Assembly (NCBI GenBank): GCA_965223485.1
Contig: OZ244993.1
Location: 1,488,001 to 1,552,000, forward strand
Length of the DNA: 64,000 bases
Reading direction: 5' to 3'
DNA from: VXPQ01 sp965223485
Lineage (GTDB): Bacteria > Bacteroidota > Rhodothermia > Rhodothermales > VXPQ01
The notes beneath the pieces were generated by a model, which ran no database searches, was not told where the DNA came from, and saw nothing but the letters and a program-made list of their open reading frames with translations. The first letter of the stretch is position 1, and each line of letters opens with the position of its first letter. Positions 26,976 to 36,246 of the stretch are shown here, in pieces. A program made the translations under genes and the position numbers.

Positions 26976-28981
26976 CGGCGCACCTACGGCGTATCGCTTT
27001 GGCCGGGTGTCTGTTGTGTCCCGCCGCAGCCGCACAAGAGCCGGATACCACGGCGCTGGGCATTGAGCCGGCGCCGGCCGCGTTGGATTCCCTCGCCCGG
27101 ACGCCTCTTGATCTCATTGGATTCGGTGATGCATTGCATGAGGAGACCGGGGGTATATGGGCGCTTTCCGATTCGATTCCGGCGCTCCGGCCCGATATTC
27201 ATCTTGCCGAGCTTGTTGCTGGTGCGCCCGGCAGTTTTACCTATCTGTTCGATCGTCCGGGCTGGCCCGATGGCTGGAGTCCGTTCGGGCTTTCTCCCAA
27301 CACGCGCCCGCTTGTTCTGACCGGCATTCCGTTTACGGACATTTTCACCGGGCGCCCGGCCTGGGACCTGATTCCATTGCCCCTGATTGCGCCTCCCCGT
27401 CTTGACCCCGCCGGGGTGGGAGGGCGTCCTGCCGGCGTACACGCGCAACTGAGGCCATACGGGGGACCGGCGCCGCTTACCGAAGCCACCTACTGGCGCG
27501 ATGGGGAGGGACTCCAGAGTATAGATGTTGTGCACGCCCAGCAACGGCGGCGGTCGCTCAGGGGGCAGCCCGGATTGCTGGGGGTGCTCGGGGCCTACGG
27601 CGGGCGCGCCACGGATGTCGCGTATCCGGGCAGCAACCTGACGCGTGGACGCCGCACCACGTTGCGCGTGCGGTATGCACAGCGTGCCTGGTCGGCAGAG
27701 GTGCTGTACCTGAGCCAGCGCCGGCGTGTCGGCGCTCACGGCGGCGTGCTGATCCGGGCCGGTGATCCAAACGCGATCTACCGGAGCGATATTGCCGAAG
27801 TCGCCATGCCGCAAGCCGAACGACGCATCGTGCGCAACGATTTAGCGGGCGCCGTGCGCGCACGGCTGCTCTCCGCTGGCGTCACTTCCTCGACCATGTA
27901 CCATTCTACGGAGACATTCCGGTATCATAACGCCCTCGACACGCTCGGTACCCGTTCGATGCGCACCGGGGCGCATGTCCGCCAGCCCCTGCTGCGCACT
28001 GCCGGGAGCCGACTTGCGATCCGTGTGGAGGCGTGGTTGGAGCACATGGCGCCGCGAGGAGCGTTCCGGGAATCCGCAGCGCGTCGCTTCGCCATGTATG
28101 TTGAGGCCGGCGATTCGCTGCGTCTTGGGCGGGCCGGTAAGGATGGGCAGGAGAAAAAATGGATGCTGGAGCCGGCGGCAGGCTGGTTTTTTCACCGGAG
28201 CGGCGGCCTTGCCGGCTCTGTCCGGTTGACGCGCCGCGGAACCCGACCCTCCTGGCGTGTTGGCGCCTCGACCGTCAAACCGCGTACGGCCGTCGCATAC
28301 GATACCGGTTTCGGCGCCCTGCGCGGAGAACGCGGCGTGCGGCCAGGACGAACCTTTGCGATTCATACCGAAGGATCCGTACATACAGGGCCCTTTGTCA
28401 TAGCGCTCGGGGCATTCGGGTACCTGGCCCGTGATCCGGTCGATGTGTTTGTCGCAGGCGACGAAATCGTTACGGCAACGGCGCCGTCGCCGCTCCGACA
28501 GGCGGCCCTGTATGCGGATATTGGCTGGCGCCGTCATGCCCAACGCGGGTTCTACGCGATGGTGCGCCCCACCTTTATGCACATCGTCGAACGGGGCGCC
28601 TCGCCTTTGCACAAGCGCCTTGCCGGTACGTTGCCCCGCTGGTTCGGGAGAGCACGCTTTGGCGTACGGTATACGCTCTTCCAGGGCGACCTGCGCTTCG
28701 ATCTCTATGCGGAAGGCGCGGCATGGTCCGCCTTCCACAGCCGGTCGCTGCACGCGCCCACCGGGCTGCTTGCCGTGCCGGAGGCGTCTTCTCTCCTGCT
28801 CGGCGCCTCGAACACAGGCAATCTCGTGGCGGAAATACGTGTGCGTACGGCCCGTCTTTTTTTCGTTTACGACCATGCACCGGCTGGCGCATCGCTTGTG
28901 CCGGGGACCATGCTGGCGCCCGTGTACCCGCTTCCTGCCGGTCGTTTTCGTTTCGGCGTACACTGGCCGATATTGGGGTAA
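26972..28981 (+). CDS. Outer-membrane beta-barrel protein with TonB-plug-like N-terminus
   Basis: 669 aa. Signal peptide 1-21 ending PAAAAQEPD. Residues 75-150 (DIHLAELVAGAPGSFTYLFD; RPLVLTGIPFTDIFTGRPAW) look like a plug domain; the rest is alternating aromatic/basic beta strands ending GRFRFGVHWPILG. No TonB box was identified. Probably a porin or receptor-like barrel particular to this lineage. Coupled to the epimerase-like gene by a 4-base overlap. The 187 bp after it (28982-29168) hold only an operator-like palindrome. Confidence 0.65.
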   Translation: MTAHLRRIALAGCLLCPAAAAQEPDTTALGIEPAPAALDSLARTPLDLIGFGDALHEETGGIWALSDSIPALRPDIHLAELVAGAPGSFTYLFDRPGWPDGWSPFGLSPNTRPLVLTGIPFTDIFTGRPAWDLIPLPLIAPPRLDPAGVGGRPAGVHAQLRPYGGPAPLTEATYWRDGEGLQSIDVVHAQQRRRSLRGQPGLLGVLGAYGGRATDVAYPGSNLTRGRRTTLRVRYAQRAWSAEVLYLSQRRRVGAHGGVLIRAGDPNAIYRSDIAEVAMPQAERRIVRNDLAGAVRARLLSAGVTSSTMYHSTETFRYHNALDTLGTRSMRTGAHVRQPLLRTAGSRLAIRVEAWLEHMAPRGAFRESAARRFAMYVEAGDSLRLGRAGKDGQEKKWMLEPAAGWFFHRSGGLAGSVRLTRRGTRPSWRVGASTVKPRTAVAYDTGFGALRGERGVRPGRTFAIHTEGSVHTGPFVIALGAFGYLARDPVDVFVAGDEIVTATAPSPLRQAALYADIGWRRHAQRGFYAMVRPTFMHIVERGASPLHKRLAGTLPRWFGRARFGVRYTLFQGDLRFDLYAEGAAWSAFHSRSLHAPTGLLAVPEASSLLLGASNTGNLVAEIRVRTARLFFVYDHAPAGASLVPGTMLAPVYPLPAGRFRFGVHWPILG

Positions 28982-29036
28982 CAGGCCGTTTACAACTTTG
29001 TTACAGCATCGCTGCACAGGATATCTTACCTTATTT

Positions 29037-29062
29037 GCAATTATGTGCACACACATAATTGC
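29037..29062. promoter_or_regulatory. Perfect inverted repeat upstream of clpX (operator candidate)
   Basis: Arms gcaattatgtg and cacataattgc, each 11 bases, with a 4-base spacer. AT-rich and without a T-tract, so unlike an intrinsic terminator; it lies 107 bp before the clpX start. Binding of a dimeric regulator is inference. Confidence 0.5.
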
Positions 29063-29168
29063 GCATACTGTCTAATCAAACGGCGGCGCCAGTAGCGGAA
29101 GACAAGCAGCGAGAGCAAGCAGACAGCAACCCCGCGCTTCCTCATACACGCATCCATTCTCTTCCTGT

Positions 29169-30428
29169 ATGAGTACCAGGCATAACATCATCCAGTGTTC
29201 TTTCTGTGGGCAATCGGTGGACAGCGCCGCGTCCATGGTCCAGGCTCGCGAACCCGGCGTATACATATGCGACCGGTGTATCGGAGAAGCGGCGAGCGTT
29301 ATCGGCAGCATTCCGGAGACGCAGACCGCCTCCCGGGCATCGCCCGTCAAGCCGCGCCTGCTCGCCCCGCGTGAAATCAAGGGAGCGCTCGACGAATACG
29401 TAATCGGGCAGGAGTACGCGAAGAAAGCATTGGCCGTCGCGGTCTACAACCACTACAAGCGGATAGACACGGACCGGTATGTTCACGAGTACGACAATGT
29501 GGAACTGGAAAAATCCAACGTGCTGCTGGTTGGCCCCACCGGCGTCGGCAAAACGCTGCTCGCCCGCTCGCTGGCGCGCATTCTGGATGTGCCTTTTTCC
29601 ATTTCGGACGCCACGGCGCTGACGGAAGCCGGCTATGTCGGCGAGGATGTCGAAAGCATTCTGACCCACCTTTTGCATGCCTCCGATTTCAACGTAGAAC
29701 TGGCCCAACAGGGTATCATCTACATTGACGAAATCGACAAGATTGCGCGGAAAAGCGATAATGCTTCCATTACTCGCGACGTATCCGGGGAAGGCGTGCA
29801 ACAGGCCTTGCTTAAAATCCTTGAAGGCACTGTGGCCGGTGTGCCGCCGAAAGGCGGGCGCAAGCATCCGGAACAGAGTCTGATAAACATCGATACCCGG
29901 AACATTCTCTTTATCGTGGGGGGCGCCTTCGACGGTCTGCAGGAGATTGTCGCTCACAGGATGTCCATCAATACGATCGGATTCATGTCGGAGCGCCGCA
30001 AGGTGTTCGATCGCAACGACCCTGTTCTCCTGCAGAGCGTTGAGCCGGACGACCTCCTGAAATTCGGGCTCATTCCCGAGCTGGTGGGGCGCGTTCCGGT
30101 TATTGCCGCCCTGGACCCGCTTACCGACGACGCCATGCGGCAGATTCTTCTGGAACCGAAGAATGCTCTGGTGAAACAATACCAGAAGCTCTTGGCCATG
30201 GACGGCGTGCAACTCGCCTTCGACGATGACACGATCGACCTCATCGTGCAGCGAGCGAAAAAACTCGGCACGGGCGCCCGAGGATTGCGTTCCGTAATGG
30301 AGCAAATCATGCTCGAAATCATGTACGACCTCCACGCCCATCCGCATGCTGCGAACTGCCGGGTGACGCGGGATACGGTGCTGCACGGCGCCGACCCCGT
30401 CTACGAAAAGCGCAAGGCGAGTGCATAG
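29169..30428 (+). CDS. clpX: ATP-dependent Clp protease ATP-binding subunit ClpX
   Basis: 419 aa. N-terminal C4 zinc domain CSFCGQSVDSAASM then YICDRCI, Walker A GPTGVGKTLLARSLA, Walker B IIYIDEIDKIA, GEGVQQALLKILEGTVAGVP, the RKHPEQ region, sensor and GARGLRSVMEQIM. The pore loop is GYVGEDVES. Unfoldase that feeds ClpP; clpP is not adjacent here. Confidence 0.97.
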   Translation: MSTRHNIIQCSFCGQSVDSAASMVQAREPGVYICDRCIGEAASVIGSIPETQTASRASPVKPRLLAPREIKGALDEYVIGQEYAKKALAVAVYNHYKRIDTDRYVHEYDNVELEKSNVLLVGPTGVGKTLLARSLARILDVPFSISDATALTEAGYVGEDVESILTHLLHASDFNVELAQQGIIYIDEIDKIARKSDNASITRDVSGEGVQQALLKILEGTVAGVPPKGGRKHPEQSLINIDTRNILFIVGGAFDGLQEIVAHRMSINTIGFMSERRKVFDRNDPVLLQSVEPDDLLKFGLIPELVGRVPVIAALDPLTDDAMRQILLEPKNALVKQYQKLLAMDGVQLAFDDDTIDLIVQRAKKLGTGARGLRSVMEQIMLEIMYDLHAHPHAANCRVTRDTVLHGADPVYEKRKASA

Positions 30429-30458
30429 AATATAGAAGCCGCATTGGCCCCATTCAGG

Positions 30459-31721
30459 ATGCCCGACGAAACGCCGAACAGGAACGTACCCATACCGGAC
30501 GAACGCCTGACCCCATTCCGGACCGCGCTTCTCGCGGGGGGCGTTCTCCTGTTTCTGGGCATGATCTACCAGATGGACAGCGATTTTATCGGGCCGCCGG
30601 TTGTCGCTTTTGCCGGGGCTGTCCTGCTGTGGCCCCTGCGAAAAATCCGCGCGGTGCGGGCCTTGCTTGTAGCGGGGGGGCTCATGCTGTTCCTGTGGGC
30701 GCTCAACGACCTTGCCGTCATTCTGATTCCCTTCGCGGTCGTCTATCTGTTTGCGTATCTCTTCGATCCGCTGGTCACCGCGTTGCATGACCGTTTCGGC
30801 ATCCGGCGTGCTATCGCCTCCCTTGCTGCGACGGCTGTCCTGATCGGCATTTTCGCTTCCTTCATCTTTCTGGTCGTTCCGAGTCTGTTAACCCAGTTCG
30901 AGGAATTGTTTCGGCGCCTGACGGACACCATGGACGATTTTCGCACCTGGCTGCAATCCGCCTCGTTGCTCGACAATCTCGAAAGGGTGGGTGTCGACCG
31001 GGATCAAATCGTACGGGATCTTACCGGTTTCCTGCAGGAACAGGCTACGAATCTGGCGACGAGCATTCCGAACGTCCTGCAATACGTTCTGAGGAAGATC
31101 GGCACGGTACTTGGCGCTGTTGCGCTCGTCGCCGTGCTACCGGTCGTACACTACTACCTGTTGAAAGATTTTCCGCCCATCAAAAGGCGGATCATCGAAT
31201 TGTTTCCAACCCTCGGCGGACGCCGCGACTACCTGCTCCAAACCGGAGAGGTTGTCGGAAACTACCTGCGCGGCCAGCTCATTATTTGCGCCATCGCCGG
31301 TTTCAATGTGTCGGTAGTTCTTATCCTTCTCGACGTTCCGTTCGCCATCGTGATTGGTATCCTGGGGGGTGTCCTCAATCTGATTCCGAACATCGGCATC
31401 ATCGTCACGAATATCATCGGGATAGGTATCGGGCTGTTTCTCGGCGATCCCTGGTACATCGATGTCCTCAAAATCGTGGCTGTTCTGATGGGCCAGTCGA
31501 TTCTCGAACAGACGGTGCTGGTCCCGAATATCATGAGTCAGCAGATGGGGCTCCATCCTGTTCTGATCATCCTTTCGCTCTTCATTTTCGGGCATTTCAT
31601 GGGCTGGATCGGACTGGTCATCGCTGTTCCTGTCACAGCACTGATCATGGCCGCCTACAAGACCTACCGGGATCATATCCGGTTTGAGTTGAAGGGCGAA
31701 GATGTGGATGTCATGCCCTGA
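30459..31721 (+). CDS. AI-2E family (PerM-like) transporter
   Basis: 420 aa from the ATG at 30459; a TTG at 30444 is less likely. About eight transmembrane segments, the large loop with SLLTQFEELFRRLTDTMDDF, and the family core PVVHYYLLKDFPPIKRRIIE, GILGGVLNLIPNIGIIV and GHFMGWIGLVIAVPVTALIM. Exporter or antiporter of unknown substrate; the AI-2E name does not prove autoinducer transport. Ends 7 bp before tgt. Confidence 0.9.
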   Translation: MPDETPNRNVPIPDERLTPFRTALLAGGVLLFLGMIYQMDSDFIGPPVVAFAGAVLLWPLRKIRAVRALLVAGGLMLFLWALNDLAVILIPFAVVYLFAYLFDPLVTALHDRFGIRRAIASLAATAVLIGIFASFIFLVVPSLLTQFEELFRRLTDTMDDFRTWLQSASLLDNLERVGVDRDQIVRDLTGFLQEQATNLATSIPNVLQYVLRKIGTVLGAVALVAVLPVVHYYLLKDFPPIKRRIIELFPTLGGRRDYLLQTGEVVGNYLRGQLIICAIAGFNVSVVLILLDVPFAIVIGILGGVLNLIPNIGIIVTNIIGIGIGLFLGDPWYIDVLKIVAVLMGQSILEQTVLVPNIMSQQMGLHPVLIILSLFIFGHFMGWIGLVIAVPVTALIMAAYKTYRDHIRFELKGEDVDVMP

Positions 31722-31728
31722 TTCGGCC

Positions 31729-32859
31729 ATGCGATTTTCCGTATCCGGCAGGGATTCCCGCACGGAGGCGCGGGCCGGGCAGATTGAAACCGACCACGGC
31801 CCGATCGAAACCCCGGTATTCATGCCGGTGGGCACGCTCGGGAGCGTCAAGGCAGTCGATTCGCGTACGTTGCTCGAGGACGTACGGGCACAGATTGTAC
31901 TGGGGAACGCCTATCATTTGTATCTGCGCCCCGGTCCGGCGCTGATCGAACAGGCCGGCGGGTTGCACCGCCTCATGGCGTGGCCCGGACCGATTCTGAC
32001 CGATTCCGGGGGATATCAGGTTTTTTCACTGGGCGGCCACCGGACGCTGAGCGAGGAGGGCGTAGCATTCCGCAGTCACCTCGACGGCTCCTCCCATTTC
32101 CTTACGCCCGAATCGGCGGTGGATATCCAGCGCAGTATCGGGGCGGATATCATGATGGTTCTCGACGAGTGCCCGGCGGCGGACGTGTCGCGGGAATATG
32201 CCCGGACCTCGCACGAGATGACCCTGCGCTGGGCGGCCCGCTGCAAAAAACGCTTTGAAGAAACGGAACCACTGTACGAACACCGTCAGGCGCTCTTTTC
32301 CATCGTACAGGGTACGGTGTTTCCGGATATCCGGCAGGAGTCGGCCCGGCGGCTTGTGGACATGGACTTTCCGGGGTACGCTATCGGCGGTCTCTCGGTC
32401 GGCGAACCCGATCATGAGATGTATGCAATGGTCGAGGTCGTAAACGAGATACTACCTGCTGACAAGCCGCGTTACCTTATGGGCGTGGGCACTCCCGAAA
32501 ATCTGCTGGAAAACATAGCGCGCGGCGTGGATATGTTCGATTGCGTCATGCCCACGCGCAATGGACGCAACGGTATGCTGTTCACGACGGAGGGCATCGT
32601 CAACATCCGGAACCTGAAGTGGCGCGACGACTTCTCGCCGCTCGATCCCGGCCTGGACGGCTATGTTTCCCGCACATTCTCCAAAGCGTATGTGCGCCAT
32701 CTTTTTATGGTGAACGAAATCCTCGGTCTGTACATCGCGTCCGTACAGAACCTGTCTCTGTATACTTCGCTGATGCGCAAGGCGCGCGAAGCCATCCTCG
32801 ACGGTTCGTTTTTGTCCTGGAAGAAGGAGATACGCCCCCTCATCAGCCGAAGGCTGTGA
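31729..32859 (+). CDS. tgt: tRNA-guanine transglycosylase, zinc-site cysteines absent
   Basis: 376 aa from the ATG at 31729. TPVFMPVGTLGSVKAV, ILTDSGGYQVFSL, SPESAV-like TPESAVDIQRSIGADIMM, GGLSVGEPD, RYLMGVGTPENLLENIARG and MFDCVMPTRNGRNG (nucleophile Asp). The usual CxCxxC zinc site after the DP of FSPLDP is here GLDGYVS, so all three Cys are lost while the following histidine region (SKAYVRHLF) remains. As I recall, Bacteroidota Tgt proteins also lack these Cys. Exchanges guanine for preQ1 in tRNA for queuosine synthesis. Confidence 0.95.
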   Translation: MRFSVSGRDSRTEARAGQIETDHGPIETPVFMPVGTLGSVKAVDSRTLLEDVRAQIVLGNAYHLYLRPGPALIEQAGGLHRLMAWPGPILTDSGGYQVFSLGGHRTLSEEGVAFRSHLDGSSHFLTPESAVDIQRSIGADIMMVLDECPAADVSREYARTSHEMTLRWAARCKKRFEETEPLYEHRQALFSIVQGTVFPDIRQESARRLVDMDFPGYAIGGLSVGEPDHEMYAMVEVVNEILPADKPRYLMGVGTPENLLENIARGVDMFDCVMPTRNGRNGMLFTTEGIVNIRNLKWRDDFSPLDPGLDGYVSRTFSKAYVRHLFMVNEILGLYIASVQNLSLYTSLMRKAREAILDGSFLSWKKEIRPLISRRL

Positions 32860-33021
32860 TTAAAACCAACCTCATCAGCCGCAGGCTGTGATTAAAACAA
32901 CCAGTCAGCCGAAGGCTGTGATTAAAACAACCAGTCAGCCGCAGGCTGTGATCGAAACCAACCTGTCAGCCGCAGGCTGTGATTAAAAACAACCTCATCA
33001 GCCGCAGGCTGTGATCGAACT
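32843..33021 (+). repeat. Six-unit array of short hairpin repeats starting inside the tgt 3' end
   Basis: The unit tcagccg(a/c)aggctgtgat, followed by a taaaac- or cgaaac-like stretch, recurs at 32843, 32875, 32905, 32935, 32966 and 32998, spaced 30-32 bp. Each unit contains a CAGCC-GNA-GGCTG stem-loop. The first unit is the last codons of tgt including its stop, so the array looks like repeated duplication of the gene end. It fills most of the gap before ispH and may act as stacked weak terminators or RNA 3'-end hairpins. Confidence 0.85.
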
Positions 33022-33093
33022 TGAATCGTTTCCGGGCGTTAACGATTAACCCCCGGTTCGTTGCCAAAACCGTTACCCAGACCTCGTTGCCCA

Positions 33094-34335
33094 ATGGCCG
33101 CCCGCAAGTTCAACGTTCCCGGCGCCTACGCGAGTTCGATCGTATCGACCGTGAAAACCGCGCGCGGCGCAGCCGATCCGCGTAAAAGGGATCTCACGCC
33201 GTCCGTACTGGACTTTGGCCCGCTACGCTTCAAAATCGCACGGCATTTCGGGTTTTGCTTCGGTGTCGAGCATGCTATCGACATTGCCTGGCGCGCACTG
33301 GAGGAGAATCCCGGACGGCGCATTTTCCTGCTCTCGGAGATGATCCACAATCCGCGCGTGAATGGCGATTTGCGGGCAGCCGGGGTGCGTTTTTTGCGGA
33401 CGACCACCGGCAAGCAATTGATTCCGTTCGAGGAGCTCACCCCCGATGACGTAGTGATCATTCCGGCCTTCGGCGCCTCACTCGACGTCGAGCGCCGGTT
33501 GGTCGAATGCGGCGTCGACACCATGACCTATGACACGACATGTCCGTTCGTCGAGAAGGTTTGGAACAAGAGTGAGCGGATCGGCCGGGCCGGGTATACC
33601 GTGATTATACACGGCAAGCGGTATCACGAGGAAATGCGGGCCACATTTTCCCGCGCCAGCCGGGACGCCCCTGCCGTAGTCGTGCGCGATATACGCGAAG
33701 CGGAAGATATTGCCCGGATCATCCGGGGAGAGGCCGGCGGCGATTTTTTCTTCAATCGATTCCGCGACAAATACTCGACCGGTTTCGACCCGCTCCATGA
33801 CCTGCAACGTATCGGCGTGGTGAATCAGACCACCATGCTGGCCACCGAAACGCAAGCCATAGCCCGTTTGCTCCGGCAGGCCATCCTCGAGCGGCACGGC
33901 GAGGCAGAACTGACCGACCGCTTTGCAGATACCAGCGACACGCTGTGCTACGCTACCAACGAGAACCAGAATGCCACCTTGCACCTGATTGGGTCCGGGG
34001 GCGATTTGGGCATTGTCGTGGGTGGCTATAACTCATCCAACACCAGCCATCTGGTCGATCTCTGTGCAGAGAAAATGCCTACGTATTTTGTGCTCGACGC
34101 CGAAAAAATCGTATCGTCCGACACGATCCGGCATTTCGATGTGGGGGCGGGAGAGGAAAAGGTTACCACCGGATGGCTTCCTGCCCGGCGCCCGCTGGAT
34201 ATAGTACTCACGGCAGGCGCTTCCTGCCCTGATGCGTTGCTGGATGAGGTGATTCGAAAAATGGTCGCATGGACGGAGGATGTCCGCACCCTGGACGAAG
34301 CGCTGGCTCCCTTTGCTTCCGGGAAGGCGGCATAA
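33094..34335 (+). CDS. ispH: 4-hydroxy-3-methylbut-2-enyl diphosphate reductase, long form
   Basis: 413 aa from the ATG at 33094; a TTG at 33061 is also in frame. The three Fe-S cysteines are in FGFCFGVEHAIDIA, YDTTCPFVEKVW and AGASCPDALLDEVI. IHNPRVN and LCYATNENQNA are also conserved. About 100 residues longer than the E. coli enzyme, with insertions as in the long cyanobacterial/plant-type class. Last step of the MEP isoprenoid pathway. Confidence 0.95.
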   Translation: MAARKFNVPGAYASSIVSTVKTARGAADPRKRDLTPSVLDFGPLRFKIARHFGFCFGVEHAIDIAWRALEENPGRRIFLLSEMIHNPRVNGDLRAAGVRFLRTTTGKQLIPFEELTPDDVVIIPAFGASLDVERRLVECGVDTMTYDTTCPFVEKVWNKSERIGRAGYTVIIHGKRYHEEMRATFSRASRDAPAVVVRDIREAEDIARIIRGEAGGDFFFNRFRDKYSTGFDPLHDLQRIGVVNQTTMLATETQAIARLLRQAILERHGEAELTDRFADTSDTLCYATNENQNATLHLIGSGGDLGIVVGGYNSSNTSHLVDLCAEKMPTYFVLDAEKIVSSDTIRHFDVGAGEEKVTTGWLPARRPLDIVLTAGASCPDALLDEVIRKMVAWTEDVRTLDEALAPFASGKAA

Positions 34336-34349
34336 CCCCGATCGATTCC

Positions 34350-35093
34350 ATGTGGTACGAGGAGTGGTTCGATCATCCCGAGTACGAACTGGTTTATCAG
34401 GACCGGGACGAGGACGAAGCGGAACGTATGGTGGATTTTCTGGACCGCGTCGTCCGGCCTGAATCCGGTGCTTCCATCCTGGATATGGGGTGCGGCCGCG
34501 GGCGGCATGCGCGGGCCCTTGCCCGTCGGGGGTATCACGTAACCGGTGTAGATCTTTCCGAATACGCCATCGAAGAGGCCGCGCGGCGCGCCACGAAAGA
34601 GGGGCTTGCTGTCCTCTTCCGACGCGGCGACATGCGCAACCCGGTATGCGACTGCTGTTTTGACGGCGTCATCAACGTATTTACGGCATTCGGGTATTTT
34701 GCGGACGACGACGATCATGTGCGTGCGTTGCGGGCCATGCACCGGTCACTGTGTCCGGGCGGCTGGTTCGTGCAGGATTTCTTCAATGTCTCCTATGTGC
34801 TTGACCACCTTGTTCCGGAAGATCGATTCGAGCGGGGCGGGGCGACTATTCACCAGCGGCGCTGGGTAGAAAACGGACGAATCAACAAGCGGATTACGAT
34901 TCGCACCGGCGAAAACGAACAGTCCTTCCTCGAATCCGTTCGTCTCTATACGCTGGAGGATTTCCGGGCGATGTACGCCTCGGCAGGCCTGCAACTCCGG
35001 CATACGTACGGCGACTACGAAGGACGTCCTCATTCGAATGCCAGCCCCCGGCTCATTTTGCATGCCGAAAAGCCAGAGACGGACACGTGCTGA
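34350..35093 (+). CDS. Class I SAM-dependent methyltransferase
   Basis: 247 aa from the ATG at 34350, 14 bp after ispH. SAM motif I SILDMGCGRGRHARALARRG, then VTGVDLSEYAIEEAARRA, FDGVINVFTAFGYFADDDDH and LCPGGWFVQDFFN. Small-molecule type fold; substrate unknown. Its end overlaps the next lipoprotein gene by 32 bp. Confidence 0.9.
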   Translation: MWYEEWFDHPEYELVYQDRDEDEAERMVDFLDRVVRPESGASILDMGCGRGRHARALARRGYHVTGVDLSEYAIEEAARRATKEGLAVLFRRGDMRNPVCDCCFDGVINVFTAFGYFADDDDHVRALRAMHRSLCPGGWFVQDFFNVSYVLDHLVPEDRFERGGATIHQRRWVENGRINKRITIRTGENEQSFLESVRLYTLEDFRAMYASAGLQLRHTYGDYEGRPHSNASPRLILHAEKPETDTC

Positions 35094-35664
35094 TTCCCGC
35101 TCGGCCATCCTGACGGGCGTGCCGATCATGCTGGTGCTTGCGACGGGGTGTGATCTGTTCGCCACGCGTACGCCGGAACCGCCGGGCACGGAAACCGGCG
35201 CCTACCTCCAGCCGGATACGCCCGATCAAGTGCTGGAAAACTTGCGCAACGCCATTGCCGAATTGAATGCCCCTAATTACCGGCGTTCTTTTTCGGACGG
35301 TTTCCGCTTCCAACCCACTGCCGAAGCAGAGGCGCAAGATCCTTCCATCTGGAACGGATGGGGCGCCCAGGAAGAAGAAAGTTACTTCCGGGCGCTGGTG
35401 GAGGCGGCCCGTCTTACCAGCGGTAACGAGTTGCGCTTGACCGACATCGAGCAAACGGCGGGCCCCGTGCGTTACACGGTGGATGCCTCGTATGTTCTGG
35501 TGCTCAATCATCGCAGCACCGAATTGCCGAACACGCTACAGGGTCGTGTCGCCTGGTCGATCGAAAAGGGCGAGGACGGTCTCTGGTACATTGCAACCTG
35601 GACGGACAACTCGATCGGGACCGCCGCTTCCTGGAGCGATCTGAAGGCGGCCTTCATCAAATAA
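35062..35664 (+). CDS. Putative lipoprotein, NTF2-like size, paralog of the next gene
   Basis: 200 aa from the ATG at 35062 (35038 also possible). Lipobox in PIMLVLATGCDLF. The mature part starts with a Pro-rich linker, then TPDQVLENLRNAIAELNAPN and SYFRALVEAARL, and ends SIEKGEDGLWYIATWTDN, an NTF2/SnoaL-like pattern. No recognised family. Followed 11 bp later by a similar lipoprotein. Confidence 0.75.
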   Translation: MPKSQRRTRADSRSAILTGVPIMLVLATGCDLFATRTPEPPGTETGAYLQPDTPDQVLENLRNAIAELNAPNYRRSFSDGFRFQPTAEAEAQDPSIWNGWGAQEEESYFRALVEAARLTSGNELRLTDIEQTAGPVRYTVDASYVLVLNHRSTELPNTLQGRVAWSIEKGEDGLWYIATWTDNSIGTAASWSDLKAAFIK

Positions 35665-35675
35665 ACAACGATCCG

Positions 35676-36194
35676 ATGGGGACACGGTGGAGCGCCATGC
35701 TTGCGATCCTGACGCCGGTCGTGCTCGTTGCGGCCTGCAATCCCTTTGCCCCCGCGCTTGAAGAAGGCAGCCCGTTCGGCGATCTGCTGGGCGATCCCGC
35801 CACCATCGACGGCTTCTTTACCAATTTCCGGAACGCCTACGAGCTGCGGGACTTGTCTCTTTATGAGTCGCTGCTGGATTCTTCTTTCATTTTCATCTAC
35901 TATGACTTCGATGTCCAGGTCGAACGCGAGTGGGGCTTTGCCCAGGAACTCGAATCCACCCGACGGCTCTTCGAAAATGCGACGCTCGTGAATCTGCGCT
36001 GGAACCAGATCCTTTCTCAAACCCTGTTTGAAGAAGATTTGCGCGCCCGGATAGTGCGTCCCTTCAATTTGACTATTTCGCTCGAAGGCGGCGATGTCTT
36101 TCGGGGTGATGGGAATGTGAATTTTCTTATTATTCGGGAAGATACGTCCGCCGTCTGGAAGCTCCTCCGGTGGCGGGACGAAAGCGAATTATAG
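35676..36194 (+). CDS. Putative lipoprotein, NTF2-like, paralog of the preceding gene
   Basis: 172 aa. Lipobox TPVVLVAACNPF. The body IDGFFTNFRNAYELRDLSLY, WGFAQELESTRRLFENATLV and a C-terminal strand AVWKLLRWRDESEL share the layout of the upstream lipoprotein (family of about 130-residue alpha+beta domains). Function unknown; the pair forms a transcription unit with the methyltransferase. Confidence 0.8.
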   Translation: MGTRWSAMLAILTPVVLVAACNPFAPALEEGSPFGDLLGDPATIDGFFTNFRNAYELRDLSLYESLLDSSFIFIYYDFDVQVEREWGFAQELESTRRLFENATLVNLRWNQILSQTLFEEDLRARIVRPFNLTISLEGGDVFRGDGNVNFLIIREDTSAVWKLLRWRDESEL

Positions 36195-36246
36195 GTGGCC
36201 CGTCGGCCTGTATGGTTGCATATACCCGGTCTTTTCGCGATTGCCT

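Noticed and set aside
32843..33021. CRISPR-like array after tgt
   Set aside because: Repeat-to-repeat distance is only 30-32 bp, the inter-repeat stretches are near-identical rather than unique, and there are no cas genes.
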